Origin: Photobacterium lipolyticum
GTDB taxonomy: Bacteria; Pseudomonadota; Gammaproteobacteria; Enterobacterales; Vibrionaceae
Assembly (NCBI RefSeq): GCF_003026475.1
Contig: NZ_PYMC01000010.1
Span: 113,952 to 177,951 of the forward strand
Length of the DNA: 64,000 bases
Direction of reading: 5' to 3'
The translations under genes and the position numbers were made by a program. Positions 17,949-34,921 of this stretch are shown here, in pieces. Positions within the stretch are counted from its first letter, which is position 1. The number at the start of each line of letters is the position of its first letter. The notes below the pieces were generated by a model. The model saw only the letters and a program-made list of their open reading frames with translations, did not search any database and was not told the DNA's origin.

Positions 17949-18175
17949 CGCGCATTCCCGAACAGCAGTAACAACTCACCTGATCACACCATCAGGCATA
18001 TACAACCAACCCAATACAGCCTCGAATACAACAAGCTGTTATCAATCAGTTAATTGATGACGCCGGGCTAATCTAACATAATTGCAATTACTCAGTATGT
18101 TTATGCCGCTATTTTATTAAAAAGCAAATAAGAAAGCATAACGCTCACCAAGAGGGATGAGCAGTTGTTCAAAAA

Positions 18176-18210
18176 CAGCTTCAAAATGCGGGGGTCTGCA
18201 TTTGAAGCTG
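18176..18210 (-). terminator. Terminator after the radical SAM gene
   Basis: Arms AGCTTCAAAATGC and GCATTTGAAGCT pair with one bulged A. On the minus strand the hairpin is followed by GTTTTTG. It lies about 46 bp past the stop of the radical SAM gene. The rest of the 17949-18255 gap holds nothing else I can identify; it should contain the promoter of the GGDEF gene. Confidence 0.75.
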
Positions 18211-18255
18211 GCTGTCACGGGAAAGGCCGCGATAAGGTGAATATGACACAGGTCA

Positions 18256-19197
18256 CTATTTTTTAGGGGTAACAGGCTGATACACGAATGGCTGGTTCAA
18301 AGCTGTCCCCTGCGCGCCGAGCTGATCCAGATTCCGACCGATATCAGTCATCGCCAACCAGCGGTTTTCACACCACGTAGGGGCTAACAATGTGGGACGA
18401 CGTGCGCTGGCAGAGACACGATGATAAACCACATCAGGGGGGGTCAGACGGATCATCTCAGAAGCAATATCGACATACTTTTCAAGGCTCAGCGCTTCAA
18501 GGCGATCGGCTTTCCAGGCTTGTCCCATTTTACTTCCTTCCACAATATGCAAAGGATGAAGCTTAATGCCATCAACACCAACGGCTATCGTGCGCCTGAT
18601 GGTATCGAGATTATCGTCTTTCGTATCGCCCGGCAGCCCAACAATCAAATGGGTACACACTTTGATCCCCATTGCACGAGCACGCTTTGTGACTTGCTCA
18701 TAGCAAGCAAAATCATGCCCGCGATTAATCCGTTTTAAGGTTTTATCGTTGGCTGTTTGCAACCCGAGCTCAAGCCAGATTTCATACCCTTGCTGACAAT
18801 ACCCCGCTAGTAAATCCAATACCGCGTCGGGAACACAGTCGGGACGAGTTCCCACACACAGACCAACAATATCTGCAGCTTGCAATGCCTCTTCATACAT
18901 ATTTTTCAGCAGCTGAACTTCAGCGTAGGTATTGGTATAAGCCTGAAAATAAGCCAGATAACGCTTCGCCCTGTCCGTTTGAGCGGCACGTTGAGCAAGT
19001 TGCTGGCTAATAGGTAAATACTGGGCTTGTTCATCCGCAAAAGAAGCTACATTACAAAAAGTACAACCGCCCCGTCCGATCGTGCCATCGCGATTTGGAC
19101 AACTAAAGCCACCATGCAGGGTCAGTTTATGCACCTTCTCCCCATAGCGACGTTGGAGGTCTTGTCCAAATGTATTGACTAATTCGTGCAGCTGCAT
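18256..19197 (-). CDS. TIGR01212-family radical SAM protein (YhcC-like)
   Basis: This 313-aa radical SAM protein is closely similar to E. coli YhcC, whose substrate is unknown. The cluster cysteines are C33, C45 and C48 (CPNRDGTIGRGGCTFC), the wide-spaced arrangement of Elp3-like enzymes rather than CX3CX2C. Other family motifs include VGTRPDC, LELGLQTA and KLHPLHIV. The frame is open further upstream to 19338, but homology begins at MQLHELVNTFG and an AGGTGAA ribosome-binding site lies just before it, so 19197 is the best start; the ATG at 19200 is the alternative. Confidence 0.9.
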   Translation of the reverse strand: MQLHELVNTFGQDLQRRYGEKVHKLTLHGGFSCPNRDGTIGRGGCTFCNVASFADEQAQYLPISQQLAQRAAQTDRAKRYLAYFQAYTNTYAEVQLLKNMYEEALQAADIVGLCVGTRPDCVPDAVLDLLAGYCQQGYEIWLELGLQTANDKTLKRINRGHDFACYEQVTKRARAMGIKVCTHLIVGLPGDTKDDNLDTIRRTIAVGVDGIKLHPLHIVEGSKMGQAWKADRLEALSLEKYVDIASEMIRLTPPDVVYHRVSASARRPTLLAPTWCENRWLAMTDIGRNLDQLGAQGTALNQPFVYQPVTPKK

Positions 19198-19889
19198 CAT
19201 TTCACCTAAGTTTTTATCTCTGTATGTGTTGTCGCCAGTTCTCCACAAGGAGCATGCGAAATAACCTGCGAGCATTGTGCAGGGGCATTTTAAAGTCGCG
19301 CAGAGTAACATCACAGCCGCCACTGAATGTTGTGCCAAAGCAAGAAAAAAACGTATATCTCATACCACCAAGGTAATGCCTTTTTATTGTTGATAAAAAA
19401 CTACAGATAATATTCTTTAGCTCCACCATAAAACCATGAAAAAAATAAGGGTTAGTGCGTACTCAGGCCGGTCAGTATTCATAGTGAGAACCATTATCGA
19501 ATATCCAGTCATATTGAAACGGATTAAATGCAGATGATGGGGATTTAATGCCAATCTGGCGCTAATTTTTGTTGGTAATTAATGTGTCAAAAATGTAGGA
19601 TAGTTACACTTGTGTGCAAATTATGAACAACAAATGTGACTAAATCTCCTCGTAAAATAGTGATTTATGCCGCCCATTTGGCAAAACTGCAGTGTTTTTG
19701 CATACCAGGTCAAAAGCACTTCAGAATTTAGTTTGCTAATGAATAAGAACTTCATCCCATAGCAAACGCGCATCTCATCAGTGAGCCGGACAGGCCGTCC
19801 GCGTATAAAGCTCGATGAAAATGTGACAATAAGATTAGGGATAACCAAGCCTTTGGATAAGGGCTTGTTGAAACTGGAAGGATGTATCT
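19198..19889. other. Intergenic region upstream of gltB
   Basis: This gap of almost 700 bp lies between the divergent radical SAM gene and gltB. It is AT-rich and contains no convincing gene, tRNA or terminator. I could not find an unambiguous promoter or a sigma-54 element. A GGAAGGATG stretch at its right edge is the gltB ribosome-binding site. The length suggests a complex gltB control region (Lrp-type regulation is known in E. coli), but no site can be assigned by eye. Confidence 0.6.
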
Positions 19890-22800
19890 ATGACAGATCA
19901 AGAGCTTAACGCCCAGGGACTCTATGTGCCTGAATTGGAACACGATGCCTGCGGTATCGGCTTTGTCGCCCACCTGAAAAACCGTAAATCTCACGAGATT
20001 GTAACTCAAGCCCTCGACATGCTCGCTCGTATGGAGCACCGCGGTGGTCAGGGTTGCGATCCATGCAGTGGTGACGGTGCCGGTATTCTTCTGCAAAAGC
20101 CCCATGAGTTTTTATTAGAAGAAACGGTAAAACAAGGCATTAAACTACCGTCATTTGATAAATACGGTGTCGGTGTTGTGCTATTCCCTAAAGACGAGCA
20201 CAAACGTCAGCAGTGTCGCGATATTTTAGAGCGTAATGCAAAGCGCCTTGATCTTGAAGTGATTGGCTATCGCGTATTGCCGGTCGACAACTCAATGATT
20301 GGTGAAGATCCACTCAGCACTGAACCACAGTTTGAACACGTATTTATTACCGGCGGTGCAAACTTAGACCCTGCCGTACTTGAACGTAAACTGTATGTAC
20401 TTCGTAACTATACCGTTCGTGTCTGCCTCGAAAGCATTTCAAATATCGGCGATGATTTCTACATCAACTCATTGTCGTATAAAACCTTGGTCTATAAAGG
20501 CCAGCTAACCACTGAACAAGTACCGCAGTATTTCTTAGACTTGCAAAACCCATCCATGGTTACCGCGCTGGCATTGGTGCATTCTCGTTTCTCGACCAAC
20601 ACCTTCCCAAGATGGCGCCTGGCTCAACCATTCCGTTACATTGCCCACAACGGTGAAATCAATACTGTTCGCGGCAACCTGAACTGGATGAAAGCACGTG
20701 AAGCGATCCTTGAATCTGACCTGTTCAGTCAGCAAGAGATCGACATGCTCCTTCCTATCTGCCAGGAAGGCAGTTCAGATTCATCTAACTTCGACATGGC
20801 ACTGGAGCTTCTGGTTCTTTCTGGCCGTAGCCTGCCACACGCATTGATGATGCTGATCCCTGAAGCGTGGCAAGAAAACAAAAACATGGATCCGAAACGT
20901 CGTGCGTTCTATCAGTACCACGCTAACGTTATGGAACCCTGGGATGGCCCGGCGTCTGTCTGTTTCACCGATGGTGTTCAGGTCGGTGCAACACTTGACC
21001 GTAACGGTCTGCGCCCGTCACGTTATACCGTGACCAAAGATGACTTCCTGGTGATGGCATCGGAATCAGGCGTGGTTGAAATCGAACCGGAAAACGTTCA
21101 GTTCCGTGGTCGTCTGCAACCAGGCCGTATCTTCGTTGCCGATCTGGAACAAGGCCGGATTATTTCTGATGAAGAAGTAAAAGACAGCATTGCGACAGCA
21201 CAGCCTTATGAGCAGTGGGTCAAAGACAACCTGCTGACTCTGAAAGCGCTACCTGAAGCTGATAACATGCACCACCAGCCGACACCAGAACGTCTTCTTC
21301 ACCACCAACAAGCGTTTGGTATGAGCTCTGAAGAAGTGAACGAAATCATCGTTCCTCTGGCAAAAACAGCTTACGAGCCTCTCGGGGCTATGGGGGCCGA
21401 CTGGCCACTGGCGATCCTTTCGCATCAATCACAGCACTTGTCGAACTACTTCAAGCAGCTATTTGCCCAGGTCACCAACCCGCCGATCGATCCGATCCGT
21501 GAGCGCATGGTGATGTCGCTGAACACTTACCTCGGTAAAGATCAGAACCTGCTGACAGAAACACCCGAGCACTGCCAGAAAGTAGAACTGGAATCTCCGG
21601 TACTATCAAACGCTGAACTTGAAAAACTGCGAGCTATCGACAAAGAGCACTTGCAGGCTAAAACACTGGATATCGTATTCCGTGCCAATGGTGAGCAAGG
21701 CAAATTAGAACGAGCGCTAAAGCGTATTTGTCAGTACTCAGAAGATGCCGTACTTGACGGCTACTCAATCATCATTCTGACGGACCGGGCGGTTAACTCA
21801 AACCATGCTGCGATCCCTGCGATGCTTGCGGTAGGTGCTGTGCATCACCACCTGATCCGCAAAGGCCTACGAGCTAAGTGTGACATCATTGTTGAAACCG
21901 GTGACGCACGTGAAACGCACCACTTTGCCACCCTGGTCGGTTACGGTGCTAACGCGGTTAACCCGTACCTGGTAACAGAAACGCTGGTTGATCTGCAGAA
22001 AAAGCGCAAGCTAGACCCAGAGCTGCCAACAGACGAGTTATTCAATAACTACCGTAAAGGTGTGAATGGCGGCCTGCTTAAGATCTTCTCGAAGATGGGT
22101 ATTTCAACTCTGCAGTCATACCACGGCGCGCAAATCTTTGAAGCGCTGGGGATCAGCAAAGCCGTTGTTGATAAATACTTCACCGGTACCGTTTCCCGAA
22201 TTCAGGGTCTGACCATCGATGACATTGCCCAGGAAGTACTGATTCGTCACCGTGTCGGTTACCCGACGCGCGAGATCCCAATCCAAATGCTGGACGTGGG
22301 CGGTGTCTACCAGTGGAAACAGCGTGGTGAAAAGCACCTGTTCAACCCTGAAACGATTTCACTGCTGCAACAATCCACCCGCGGCAAAGATTACAGCCAG
22401 TTTAAAGAATACTGCCATGCGGTTGATTCTCAAGGTGACCACGCGGCAACCCTGCGTAGCCAGCTTGAGTTCATTAAAAACCCGGCAGGTTCCATTCCGT
22501 TGGCTGAAGTAGAACCCATTGAGAGCATCCTGAAGCGTTTCGCAACAGGCGCTATGAGCTTTGGCTCTATCTCCTACGAAGCACACTCTACACTGGCCGT
22601 TGCCATGAACCGCATCGGCGCGAAGTCTAACTCCGGTGAAGGCGGTGAAGATCCGGATCGCTTCGAGAAGAAAGATAACGGTGACTGGGAACGCTCTGCG
22701 ATCAAGCAGGTCGCTTCAGGCCGCTTTGGTGTAACCTCTTACTATCTGACTAACTCTGACGAAATTCAGATCAAGATGGCTCAGGGCGCGAAGCCTGGCG

Positions 22801-24437
22801 AAGGGGGTCAGCTACCGGGTGATAAAGTCGATGATTGGATTGGTGCTACCCGTCACTCCACCCCTGGAGTAGGCCTGATTTCACCACCGCCACACCACGA
22901 TATCTACTCAATCGAAGATTTGGCTCAGCTGATCTACGATTTGAAGAATGCGAACCGCAAGGGTCGCGTAAACGTCAAGCTGGTATCAGAAGCCGGTGTC
23001 GGTACGATTGCCTCGGGTGTCGCGAAAGCAAAAGCTGACGTCGTGCTGATTGCCGGTTTCGATGGCGGTACCGGTGCATCGCCAATCTCATCAATTCGCC
23101 ACACCGGTTTACCTTGGGAACTTGGTCTGGCTGAAACTCATCAGACCCTGCTGAAAAACGGCCTGCGTAACCGTATCGTTGTTCAGTCAGACGGTCAGAT
23201 GAAAACACCTCGCGACCTTGCAGTAGCCACACTGCTGGGGGCTGAAGAGTGGGGTGTCGCAACCGCTGCATTGGTTGTTGAAGGCTGTATCATGATGCGT
23301 AAGTGTCATAAGAATACCTGCCCTGTCGGTATCGCGACCCAAAACAAAACATTGCGTGAGCGCTTTGATGGTCGCGTAGATGATGTTGTCACCTTCTTCC
23401 AGTACATGGCCGAAGGCCTGCGTGAAGTGATGGCTGAGCTAGGCTTCCGCACCATTGAAGAGATGGTGGGTCAATCTCACAAACTGAAAATCCGTGACGA
23501 TATCAGCCACTGGAAATACAAGAATCTTGATCTGAGCCCTGTGCTATTTAACGAACCGGCACGTGAAGACGACGGGATCTACAATCAGCGCCAACAAGAA
23601 CATAACTTAGAAAATGTCCTTGACCGTAAACTGATTAAAGCTGCAGCGCCTGCACTTTACGAAGGCAAACAAGTCGACGTTGAATTTGACATCATCAACA
23701 CCGACCGAAGTACCGGAACCATGCTGTCGAACGAGATTTCAAAAATCTATAAAGACCAAGGGTTACCACAACCAATGAACGTCAAGTTCAATGGCTCGGC
23801 AGGCCAGAGTTTCGGCGCCTTCCTCGCGAAAGGCGTGAACTTCGAAGTCGAAGGCGATGCCAACGATTACTGGGGTAAAGGCCTCTCTGGCGGAACACTG
23901 GTACTTTATCCGAATGCGAAATCCGACATTATCCCGGAAGATAACATCGTTGTGGGTAACGTCTGCTTCTACGGTGCGACCTCGGGAGAGTCTTACATCC
24001 GCGGCTTAGCGGGCGAGCGTTTCTGTGTCCGTAACTCAGGCGCGAGAGTCGTGGTTGAAGGTGTGGGTGATCACGGCTGTGAATACATGACTGGCGGTGT
24101 TGCCGTTATCCTTGGCCAGACAGGACGAAACTTCGCAGCCGGTATGAGTGGCGGTGTGGCGTATGTTTGGGACCAATTCGATGATTTCGAAACTAAGCTG
24201 AATCCAGAGCTTGTTGATCTTGACCCGATTGAGCAAGAAGACCAAGACTTGCTCAAAGAGATGCTCACCAAACATATTGAGCTAACGGGTAGTACGGTGG
24301 CTGAAACTTTCCTTTCCAACTTTGAAGCGAACCTTCAAAAAATGGTGAAAGTGATGCCAAGGGATTACAAAGCTGTACTGCAGCAGCGTAAAGCTGATGC
24401 AGAAAACAAGGAAGAGTTGGAGGCCGTAAATGGGTAA
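19890..24437 (+). CDS. gltB: Glutamate synthase (NADPH) large subunit, copy 1
   Basis: This enzyme makes two glutamates from glutamine and 2-oxoglutarate. The 1515-aa protein has an N-terminal class II glutamine amidotransferase domain with catalytic Cys at position 21 after a short propeptide ([11 protein letters not shown]). The central and FMN-binding synthase domains follow (GGTGASP motif), with a 3Fe-4S cysteine cluster in CHKNTCPVG and a C-terminal beta-helix domain (glycine-rich GxxxG repeats). The length matches E. coli GltB. Its stop overlaps the gltD start by eight bases, so the two subunits are translationally coupled. It is one of two complete glt operons in this window. Confidence 0.97.
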   Translation: MTDQELNAQGLYVPELEHDACGIGFVAHLKNRKSHEIVTQALDMLARMEHRGGQGCDPCSGDGAGILLQKPHEFLLEETVKQGIKLPSFDKYGVGVVLFPKDEHKRQQCRDILERNAKRLDLEVIGYRVLPVDNSMIGEDPLSTEPQFEHVFITGGANLDPAVLERKLYVLRNYTVRVCLESISNIGDDFYINSLSYKTLVYKGQLTTEQVPQYFLDLQNPSMVTALALVHSRFSTNTFPRWRLAQPFRYIAHNGEINTVRGNLNWMKAREAILESDLFSQQEIDMLLPICQEGSSDSSNFDMALELLVLSGRSLPHALMMLIPEAWQENKNMDPKRRAFYQYHANVMEPWDGPASVCFTDGVQVGATLDRNGLRPSRYTVTKDDFLVMASESGVVEIEPENVQFRGRLQPGRIFVADLEQGRIISDEEVKDSIATAQPYEQWVKDNLLTLKALPEADNMHHQPTPERLLHHQQAFGMSSEEVNEIIVPLAKTAYEPLGAMGADWPLAILSHQSQHLSNYFKQLFAQVTNPPIDPIRERMVMSLNTYLGKDQNLLTETPEHCQKVELESPVLSNAELEKLRAIDKEHLQAKTLDIVFRANGEQGKLERALKRICQYSEDAVLDGYSIIILTDRAVNSNHAAIPAMLAVGAVHHHLIRKGLRAKCDIIVETGDARETHHFATLVGYGANAVNPYLVTETLVDLQKKRKLDPELPTDELFNNYRKGVNGGLLKIFSKMGISTLQSYHGAQIFEALGISKAVVDKYFTGTVSRIQGLTIDDIAQEVLIRHRVGYPTREIPIQMLDVGGVYQWKQRGEKHLFNPETISLLQQSTRGKDYSQFKEYCHAVDSQGDHAATLRSQLEFIKNPAGSIPLAEVEPIESILKRFATGAMSFGSISYEAHSTLAVAMNRIGAKSNSGEGGEDPDRFEKKDNGDWERSAIKQVASGRFGVTSYYLTNSDEIQIKMAQGAKPGEGGQLPGDKVDDWIGATRHSTPGVGLISPPPHHDIYSIEDLAQLIYDLKNANRKGRVNVKLVSEAGVGTIASGVAKAKADVVLIAGFDGGTGASPISSIRHTGLPWELGLAETHQTLLKNGLRNRIVVQSDGQMKTPRDLAVATLLGAEEWGVATAALVVEGCIMMRKCHKNTCPVGIATQNKTLRERFDGRVDDVVTFFQYMAEGLREVMAELGFRTIEEMVGQSHKLKIRDDISHWKYKNLDLSPVLFNEPAREDDGIYNQRQQEHNLENVLDRKLIKAAAPALYEGKQVDVEFDIINTDRSTGTMLSNEISKIYKDQGLPQPMNVKFNGSAGQSFGAFLAKGVNFEVEGDANDYWGKGLSGGTLVLYPNAKSDIIPEDNIVVGNVCFYGATSGESYIRGLAGERFCVRNSGARVVVEGVGDHGCEYMTGGVAVILGQTGRNFAAGMSGGVAYVWDQFDDFETKLNPELVDLDPIEQEDQDLLKEMLTKHIELTGSTVAETFLSNFEANLQKMVKVMPRDYKAVLQQRKADAENKEELEAVNG

Positions 24438-25902
24438 GCCTACAGGATTTTTAGAAGTTGGCCGTGAACTGCCACAAAAGTTAGATCCAAGCGTTCGCAT
24501 TCAAGACAATAAAGAGTTTGTCTTGAATCAAGAGTTTGGCACTAAGATCAATAAGCAGGCATCACGTTGTATGGATTGCGGTGTGCCTTTCTGTCATAAC
24601 TCATGCCCGATTGGCAACATCATTCCCGAATTCAATGATGCGGTTTATCGTGACAGCTGGGAAGAAGCGTGGAACATTCTAAGTTCTACCAATAACTTCC
24701 CTGAGTTTACCGGTCGTGTCTGCCCGGCCCCTTGTGAAAGTGGCTGTGTATTGGGGATTAACCAAGACCCGATCACTATCTGTAATATCGAAAAAACAAT
24801 CGTTGAGACGGCGTACCGCGAAGGATACGCCAAGCCGAAAACACCGCGTTCTCGTACCGGTAAAACCATTGCGATTATCGGTTCGGGCCCGGCGGGTTTG
24901 GCAGCAGCTGAACAGCTGAACAGTGCCGGTCACTGCGTGACTGTGTTTGAACGGGATGAAAAAGTCGGCGGTCTGCTGCGTTTTGGTATTCCGGATTTCA
25001 AACTGGGTATGGATATCATTGACCGTAAAATCAACTTAATGGCCGAAGCGGGAATTAAGTTCGAGGTCAACGCCCATGTCGGTGTTGAGATTAATGCCCT
25101 GCAGCTTCGTCAGGATTTTGATGTTGTACTGCTAACGGGCGGCGCAACCGTACCACGTAACCTGCCAATCCCCGGCCGTGAGCTTAAGGGGGTTCATTAT
25201 GCGATGGAATTCCTTGCGCAAAATAACCGCCGTGCCAACGACATGGCTCTTAAGAGTGAAGAAATTCACGCTAAAGGTAAGCATGTTGTGGTTATCGGCG
25301 GCGGTGATACCGGCTCGGACTGTGTCGGAACCTCTAACCGCCATGGCGCGGTAAGTGTTACTCAGGTCGAGATCATGCCGATCCCACCTGAGAAGCGTCC
25401 TGCTCATCAACCCTGGCCGTCTTACCCAATGATCATGAAAACATCCACTTCACATGAAGAAGGCTGTGAGCGTCATTGGAATATTCTGACTAAAGAGTTC
25501 ATCGGTGATGAAGCCGGTAACGTGAAAGCCCTGCGTATTGCAGATATTCAGTGGCAGGAAGCGAAACCCGATGAGCGTCCTGGCTTTGATGAAGTCGTCG
25601 GCTCTGAGCGCATCATTCCATGTGACATGGCATTTCTGGCGATGGGTTTCTTACATCCGGAACCTTCCGGTGTCTTAGCCCAGCTGGACATCAAACTGGA
25701 TGAACGTGGCAATGTCGCAACAACAGGTTTTGCCACCAGCCAGAAAGGTGTCTTTGCCGCAGGTGACATGCGTACCGGCCAGTCTCTGGTCGTTCGTTGT
25801 ATCAATGAAGGCCGCGAATGTGCCCGTGAAATCGATGACTTCCTGATGGGTAATACCAATCTGGAAGCGAAAGCTCATTCACTGATGCTGTCACGAGCCT
25901 GA
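24430..25902 (+). CDS. gltD: Glutamate synthase small subunit, copy 1
   Basis: This FAD subunit takes electrons from NADPH and passes them through 4Fe-4S clusters to the large subunit. The 490-aa protein has N-terminal cysteine motifs CMDCGVPFCHNSCP (about 48-61) and CPAPCESGC (about 98-106), an FAD-binding GSGPAGLAAAEQL motif, and an NADPH-binding GGGDTGSD motif. The ATG overlaps the end of gltB. A strong terminator follows 27 bp after the stop. It is more like E. coli GltD in layout than the second copy downstream. Confidence 0.97.
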   Translation: MGKPTGFLEVGRELPQKLDPSVRIQDNKEFVLNQEFGTKINKQASRCMDCGVPFCHNSCPIGNIIPEFNDAVYRDSWEEAWNILSSTNNFPEFTGRVCPAPCESGCVLGINQDPITICNIEKTIVETAYREGYAKPKTPRSRTGKTIAIIGSGPAGLAAAEQLNSAGHCVTVFERDEKVGGLLRFGIPDFKLGMDIIDRKINLMAEAGIKFEVNAHVGVEINALQLRQDFDVVLLTGGATVPRNLPIPGRELKGVHYAMEFLAQNNRRANDMALKSEEIHAKGKHVVVIGGGDTGSDCVGTSNRHGAVSVTQVEIMPIPPEKRPAHQPWPSYPMIMKTSTSHEEGCERHWNILTKEFIGDEAGNVKALRIADIQWQEAKPDERPGFDEVVGSERIIPCDMAFLAMGFLHPEPSGVLAQLDIKLDERGNVATTGFATSQKGVFAAGDMRTGQSLVVRCINEGRECAREIDDFLMGNTNLEAKAHSLMLSRA

Positions 25903-25928
25903 TCAGACATCTGATTGCACTTTATATA

Positions 25929-25957
25929 AAAGCCAGCTCTTGTGAGCTGGCTTTTTT
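25929..25957 (+). terminator. gltBD terminator
   Basis: The stem AAAGCCAGCTC/GAGCTGGCTTT with a TTGT loop is followed by a run of T. It ends the first glt operon. The remaining sequence up to 26260 holds no gene; it should contain the promoter of the second glt operon and ends in the palindrome at 26220-26239. Confidence 0.92.
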
Positions 25958-26219
25958 GTATACCAAACCGGCAACTTGAACGAGTTAAATCACCCTTACC
26001 CTACCTAACACTCAGCCTTCCCCCCCTGAAAAATGTAAATGAAAGACTAAACCAAACTTAGGCCATCAAAAAACAATGCCTAATCAGAAAAATCTGCTGT
26101 AATTACTGAAACAAAGACAGGATGTAATGGTTATTTGATCTTTTTGTAAATTGCCGTTAACTTGAAAGTTGCTGGAAGCAGAAATGACGATCAGGGAGGT
26201 TGTCATAATTATGCAGTAA

Positions 26220-26239
26220 CCCAGCTCAGCTGAGCTGGG
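26220..26239 (+). promoter_or_regulatory. Perfect 20-bp palindrome before the second gltB
   Basis: CCCAGCTCAG followed by CTGAGCTGGG is an exact dyad without a spacer. It lies 21 bp before the ATG, directly next to the AAGGGAGAG ribosome-binding site. It could be a protein operator, or in RNA a hairpin next to the ribosome-binding site. No T-run follows, so it is not a terminator. Confidence 0.7.
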
Positions 26240-26260
26240 CGGAAGCAAGGGAGAGTTGCA

Positions 26261-32151
<5,891 letters not shown>

Positions 32152-32198
32152 CCCATGAGTTAAGGAGCAAAGCTGTTCTCCACACGTTGTCCAAAAAT

Positions 32199-32230
32199 AA
32201 CGAGAGTGCTATCCCAGCCTCTCGTTTTTT
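32199..32230 (+). terminator. Terminator of the second glt operon
   Basis: The stem AACGAGAG/CTCTCGTT with a 12-base loop is followed by a run of T. It lies about 48 bp after the small-subunit stop and before mtnN. It also argues against a longer mtnN frame starting at 32187. Confidence 0.85.
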
Positions 32231-32321
32231 GTTGCTTCAACCATCCCCGCTCCGTGTTACAATTATTACTTTTCTCGTTGCGACTAGCGCAACAAGTATT
32301 GACCAACAAGAGAACAGATTG

Positions 32322-33020
32322 ATGAAAATCGGCATTATTGGCGCGATGGAGCAAGAAGTTGCCATCCTGAAAGAGCAACTGACGCACTGCGAAACCCACA
32401 AAAAAGCAGGTTGTACCTTTTACACCGGTACCCTGAACGGTGCTGATGTTGTCTTGTTGCAATCTGGCATCGGTAAAGTTGCTGCGGCCATTGGAACGGC
32501 TGTTTTACTGGAAAATTTCCAGCCAGATGTCGTACTTAATACTGGCTCTGCCGGTGGTTTTGCCCCAAGCCTGAATCTGGGTGATGTGGTTATTTCAACT
32601 GAAGTACGTTACCACGATGCTGACGTGACAGCATTTGGTTATGAAATAGGTCAGATGGCACAGCAGCCAGCTGCGTTTACATCAGACGAAAAACTGATGA
32701 ATTGCGCAGAACAGGCACTGGCGACGATGGATGACATGCACGCGGTTCGCGGCCTGATCTGTACCGGCGATGCATTTGTCTGCAGCGCTGAAAAGCAGAA
32801 TTTTATTCGCCAGAACTTCCCGACAGCTATCGCAGTAGAAATGGAAGCCGCAGCTATTGCTCAGGCTTGTCACCAGTTTGATATCCCTTTTGTGGTGGTT
32901 CGTGCCATCTCTGATGTGGCTGACAAAGAATCACCGATGAGCTTTGAAGAGTTCTTGCCACTCGCGGCAAAGAGTTCGTCGATCATGATTACTAAAATGG
33001 TTGAGCTATTGAATCAGTAA
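32322..33020 (+). CDS. mtnN: MTA/SAH nucleosidase
   Basis: This enzyme hydrolyses 5'-methylthioadenosine and S-adenosylhomocysteine, and in Vibrionaceae it supplies the precursor of autoinducer-2 through S-ribosylhomocysteine. The 232-aa protein shows the catalytic acids E12 in AMEQE and D198 in ISDVAD, with substrate-binding E173/E175 in VEMEAAA and the GSAGG loop. The frame stays open upstream to 32187, but that stretch holds a terminator; the family N-terminus [12 protein letters not shown] starts at 32322. Its TAA overlaps the next ATG by one base (TAATG). Confidence 0.97.
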   Translation: MKIGIIGAMEQEVAILKEQLTHCETHKKAGCTFYTGTLNGADVVLLQSGIGKVAAAIGTAVLLENFQPDVVLNTGSAGGFAPSLNLGDVVISTEVRYHDADVTAFGYEIGQMAQQPAAFTSDEKLMNCAEQALATMDDMHAVRGLICTGDAFVCSAEKQNFIRQNFPTAIAVEMEAAAIAQACHQFDIPFVVVRAISDVADKESPMSFEEFLPLAAKSSSIMITKMVELLNQ

Positions 33021-33976
33021 TGACTGATACCCTGGCGCTCTTGCTAAATAACAGCTCCCTGCTTGCAATGTGGGGAGCGTTAGCCATTCATTGGTTTGTT
33101 CCCATTCCTGCCACGCTTCATCCTCTGCATATCTGGCAACGTTTAGCGATTTTAATCGCTGATAAGGTGAACAACCCTAAAGATAATCGCCGGCAACGCT
33201 TACTTTCAGGCTTGCTGGCCTGGGCGCTGATGTGGGTCACGGTACTTATCTTACTCATTGCGCTGTACCAGCTGGTATGGATAGAAACCCTGTTTCAGTT
33301 AACCCTGTTGTGGATAGCGCTCGATTGGAAAAACACCGCCAGGCTCAGCAAACACTTTATCAGCGCTTACGCCAAAGAAGACAAAACCCGCTGTCGCCAG
33401 TTGCTGGCCTATCCCCTCAACCGAAATACTCAGAACCTGTCATTGCTCGGGCTGGGTAAGGCTTGCGCTGAAACGCAGTTACTCAGTTACGGCCGCCTAG
33501 TTGCCGGGGTTTTATTCTGGTATGCCTTAGCCGGAGGGATCGGGGCTCTCTTGTATCGTTTGGCTGTCAGCCTGGCTCGCACATGGTCACCAAGCCGACA
33601 TCAATATGATGTATTTGGCCTTCCCGCTGTACGCATTCTGGCGATATTGGATATTGTTCCACTACGCATTTTAGCCTTGCTGATCAGTCTTGGTCACAAT
33701 GCAAAAGCGGCATTACAAGGCCTGATTAAACAAGGGGAGGACTGGCTGTTACCCGGACCGGGCTGGTTACTGATCGCAACCGGTCATAAATTATCGTTAT
33801 CACTGGGTGGACCTGCCATCTATGATGATAGAAAAAGGGAGCGCCCCCGTGTCGGTGGTAAAATTGCTCCGTCTGCATTTCATTTGGCCCAAATACAACA
33901 GATGATCACCAGTCGGCTGCTTATCTGGGTGATCATCCAAAGCGCTCTCATTTTCATATTTAAAGGAGAAATATAA
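33020..33976 (+). CDS. CobD/CbiB-family membrane protein
   Basis: This 318-aa integral membrane protein is similar to CobD/CbiB, which attaches aminopropanol phosphate to cobyric acid in cobalamin synthesis. Several hydrophobic segments are visible (about 12-32, 65-100, 160-185, 205-225 and 298-315). The LDWKNTARLSKH and GGPAIYDDRKRERPRVG stretches correspond to family regions. It lies between mtnN and btuF, with one-base overlap at the front and GTG of btuF right behind, so it is one operon. No other cobalamin synthesis genes are nearby; salvage of cobinamide is a plausible role. Confidence 0.8.
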   Translation: MTDTLALLLNNSSLLAMWGALAIHWFVPIPATLHPLHIWQRLAILIADKVNNPKDNRRQRLLSGLLAWALMWVTVLILLIALYQLVWIETLFQLTLLWIALDWKNTARLSKHFISAYAKEDKTRCRQLLAYPLNRNTQNLSLLGLGKACAETQLLSYGRLVAGVLFWYALAGGIGALLYRLAVSLARTWSPSRHQYDVFGLPAVRILAILDIVPLRILALLISLGHNAKAALQGLIKQGEDWLLPGPGWLLIATGHKLSLSLGGPAIYDDRKRERPRVGGKIAPSAFHLAQIQQMITSRLLIWVIIQSALIFIFKGEI

Positions 33977-34801
33977 GTGCGCCTGCCCTGTCTCTGTTTA
34001 CTCTTTTTTTCAGCGGTGAGTGCTGCCAACCAAGCTGTTGAGCGTGTCATTAGCCTGTCTCCCCACACGACGGAACTGGCTTATGCCGCGGGCCTCGGTG
34101 ACCAATTAATCGCAGTCAGTGATTACAGCGATTATCCGGAAGCGGCAACCAAACTGGAACGGGTGGCTAACTACCGCGGCGTTAAACTCGAACGGATAGT
34201 CGCCCTGAAACCGGACCTGATCCTGGCTTGGAAAGGGGGGAACCCACCGCGGGAAATGGCTAAGCTAGAACAATTAGGTATCGAAGTTTATTACTCAAAT
34301 CCCACTCGACTTGAAGATATTCCAAATACGATTGAGGCGCTTGGCCAGTATTCTTCCCAGCCCGAATACGCCGAAAATACCGCAAATCAGTTCCGCCAGC
34401 AATTAACCGACCTTCAGCGTCAGCACCAGGATCTGCGCCCTGTTCGTTTTTTCTATCAGCTGAGCGCTTCGCCGATCATTACCGCGGCCAATGGTAGCTG
34501 GCCGACTCCGATATTTACCGTTTGCGGCGGACAGAATATCTTCGCTGACAGTATTGCGACCTACCCACAAGTCTCTGAAGAACAGGTGGTTACTCGCCAA
34601 CCCGAGGTGATATTTGGCACTCCCCACTCAGGCACTGACACCAGTGTCTGGAATAAGTGGCTAGGCAAATTGCCTGCGGTCGATAACCAACATATTTTCA
34701 CCTTGCAAGCTGATTGGTTAAACCGTCCGACTCCACGTACTATCAAAGCCGTCAAGCAGGTTTGCGAGTTGCTGGATAGCGTAAGAAAAGACGACCTGTA
34801 A
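33977..34801 (+). CDS. btuF: Vitamin B12 periplasmic binding protein
   Basis: BtuF delivers cobalamin to the BtuCD importer. The 274-aa protein has a short signal peptide ([14 protein letters not shown]) followed by a two-lobed TroA-type fold: [16 protein letters not shown], then [25 protein letters not shown]. The start is GTG with an AAAGGAGA ribosome-binding site at good spacing. It directly follows the CbiB-like gene, supporting a cobalamin or cobinamide acquisition role for that pair. btuC and btuD are not in the window. Confidence 0.93.
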   Translation: MRLPCLCLLFFSAVSAANQAVERVISLSPHTTELAYAAGLGDQLIAVSDYSDYPEAATKLERVANYRGVKLERIVALKPDLILAWKGGNPPREMAKLEQLGIEVYYSNPTRLEDIPNTIEALGQYSSQPEYAENTANQFRQQLTDLQRQHQDLRPVRFFYQLSASPIITAANGSWPTPIFTVCGGQNIFADSIATYPQVSEEQVVTRQPEVIFGTPHSGTDTSVWNKWLGKLPAVDNQHIFTLQADWLNRPTPRTIKAVKQVCELLDSVRKDDL

Positions 34802-34826
34802 CAGGTTACCAACATTCGGTGTGAAT

Positions 34827-34859
34827 CGGCTCACAAAGCGATGTCAGCAAGTTGAGCCG
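34827..34859 (+). terminator. Weak hairpin after btuF
   Basis: CGGCTCA (34827-34833) pairs with TGAGCCG (34853-34859) across a 19-base loop, followed by GTTTCATTTCC. It is a possible weak terminator between btuF and the TRIC gene; the broken T-tract makes it uncertain. Confidence 0.4.
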
Positions 34860-34921
34860 GTTTCATTTCCTCGTACAATCTCAGCCGGCTTCTCTCGCTC
34901 TTTTCTCCAATAGGTACAGAC

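Noticed and set aside
19201..19338. 47-residue N-terminal extension of the radical SAM protein
   Set aside because: Homology to YhcC begins at MQLHELVN, and a good ribosome-binding site lies directly before that start.
19440..19889. Sigma-54 promoter for gltB
   Set aside because: TGGCA-like stretches occur but without TTGC at the required spacing.
26211..26219. Two-codon upstream frame (Met-Gln-stop) in the leader of the second gltB
   Set aside because: A glutamine codon before glutamate synthase is suggestive, but the ribosome-binding site is 11 bases away and a two-codon frame is expected often by chance.
32187..32321. N-terminal extension of mtnN
   Set aside because: The frame is open, but the region contains the terminator of the preceding operon, and the conserved MTA/SAH nucleosidase N-terminus begins at 32322.
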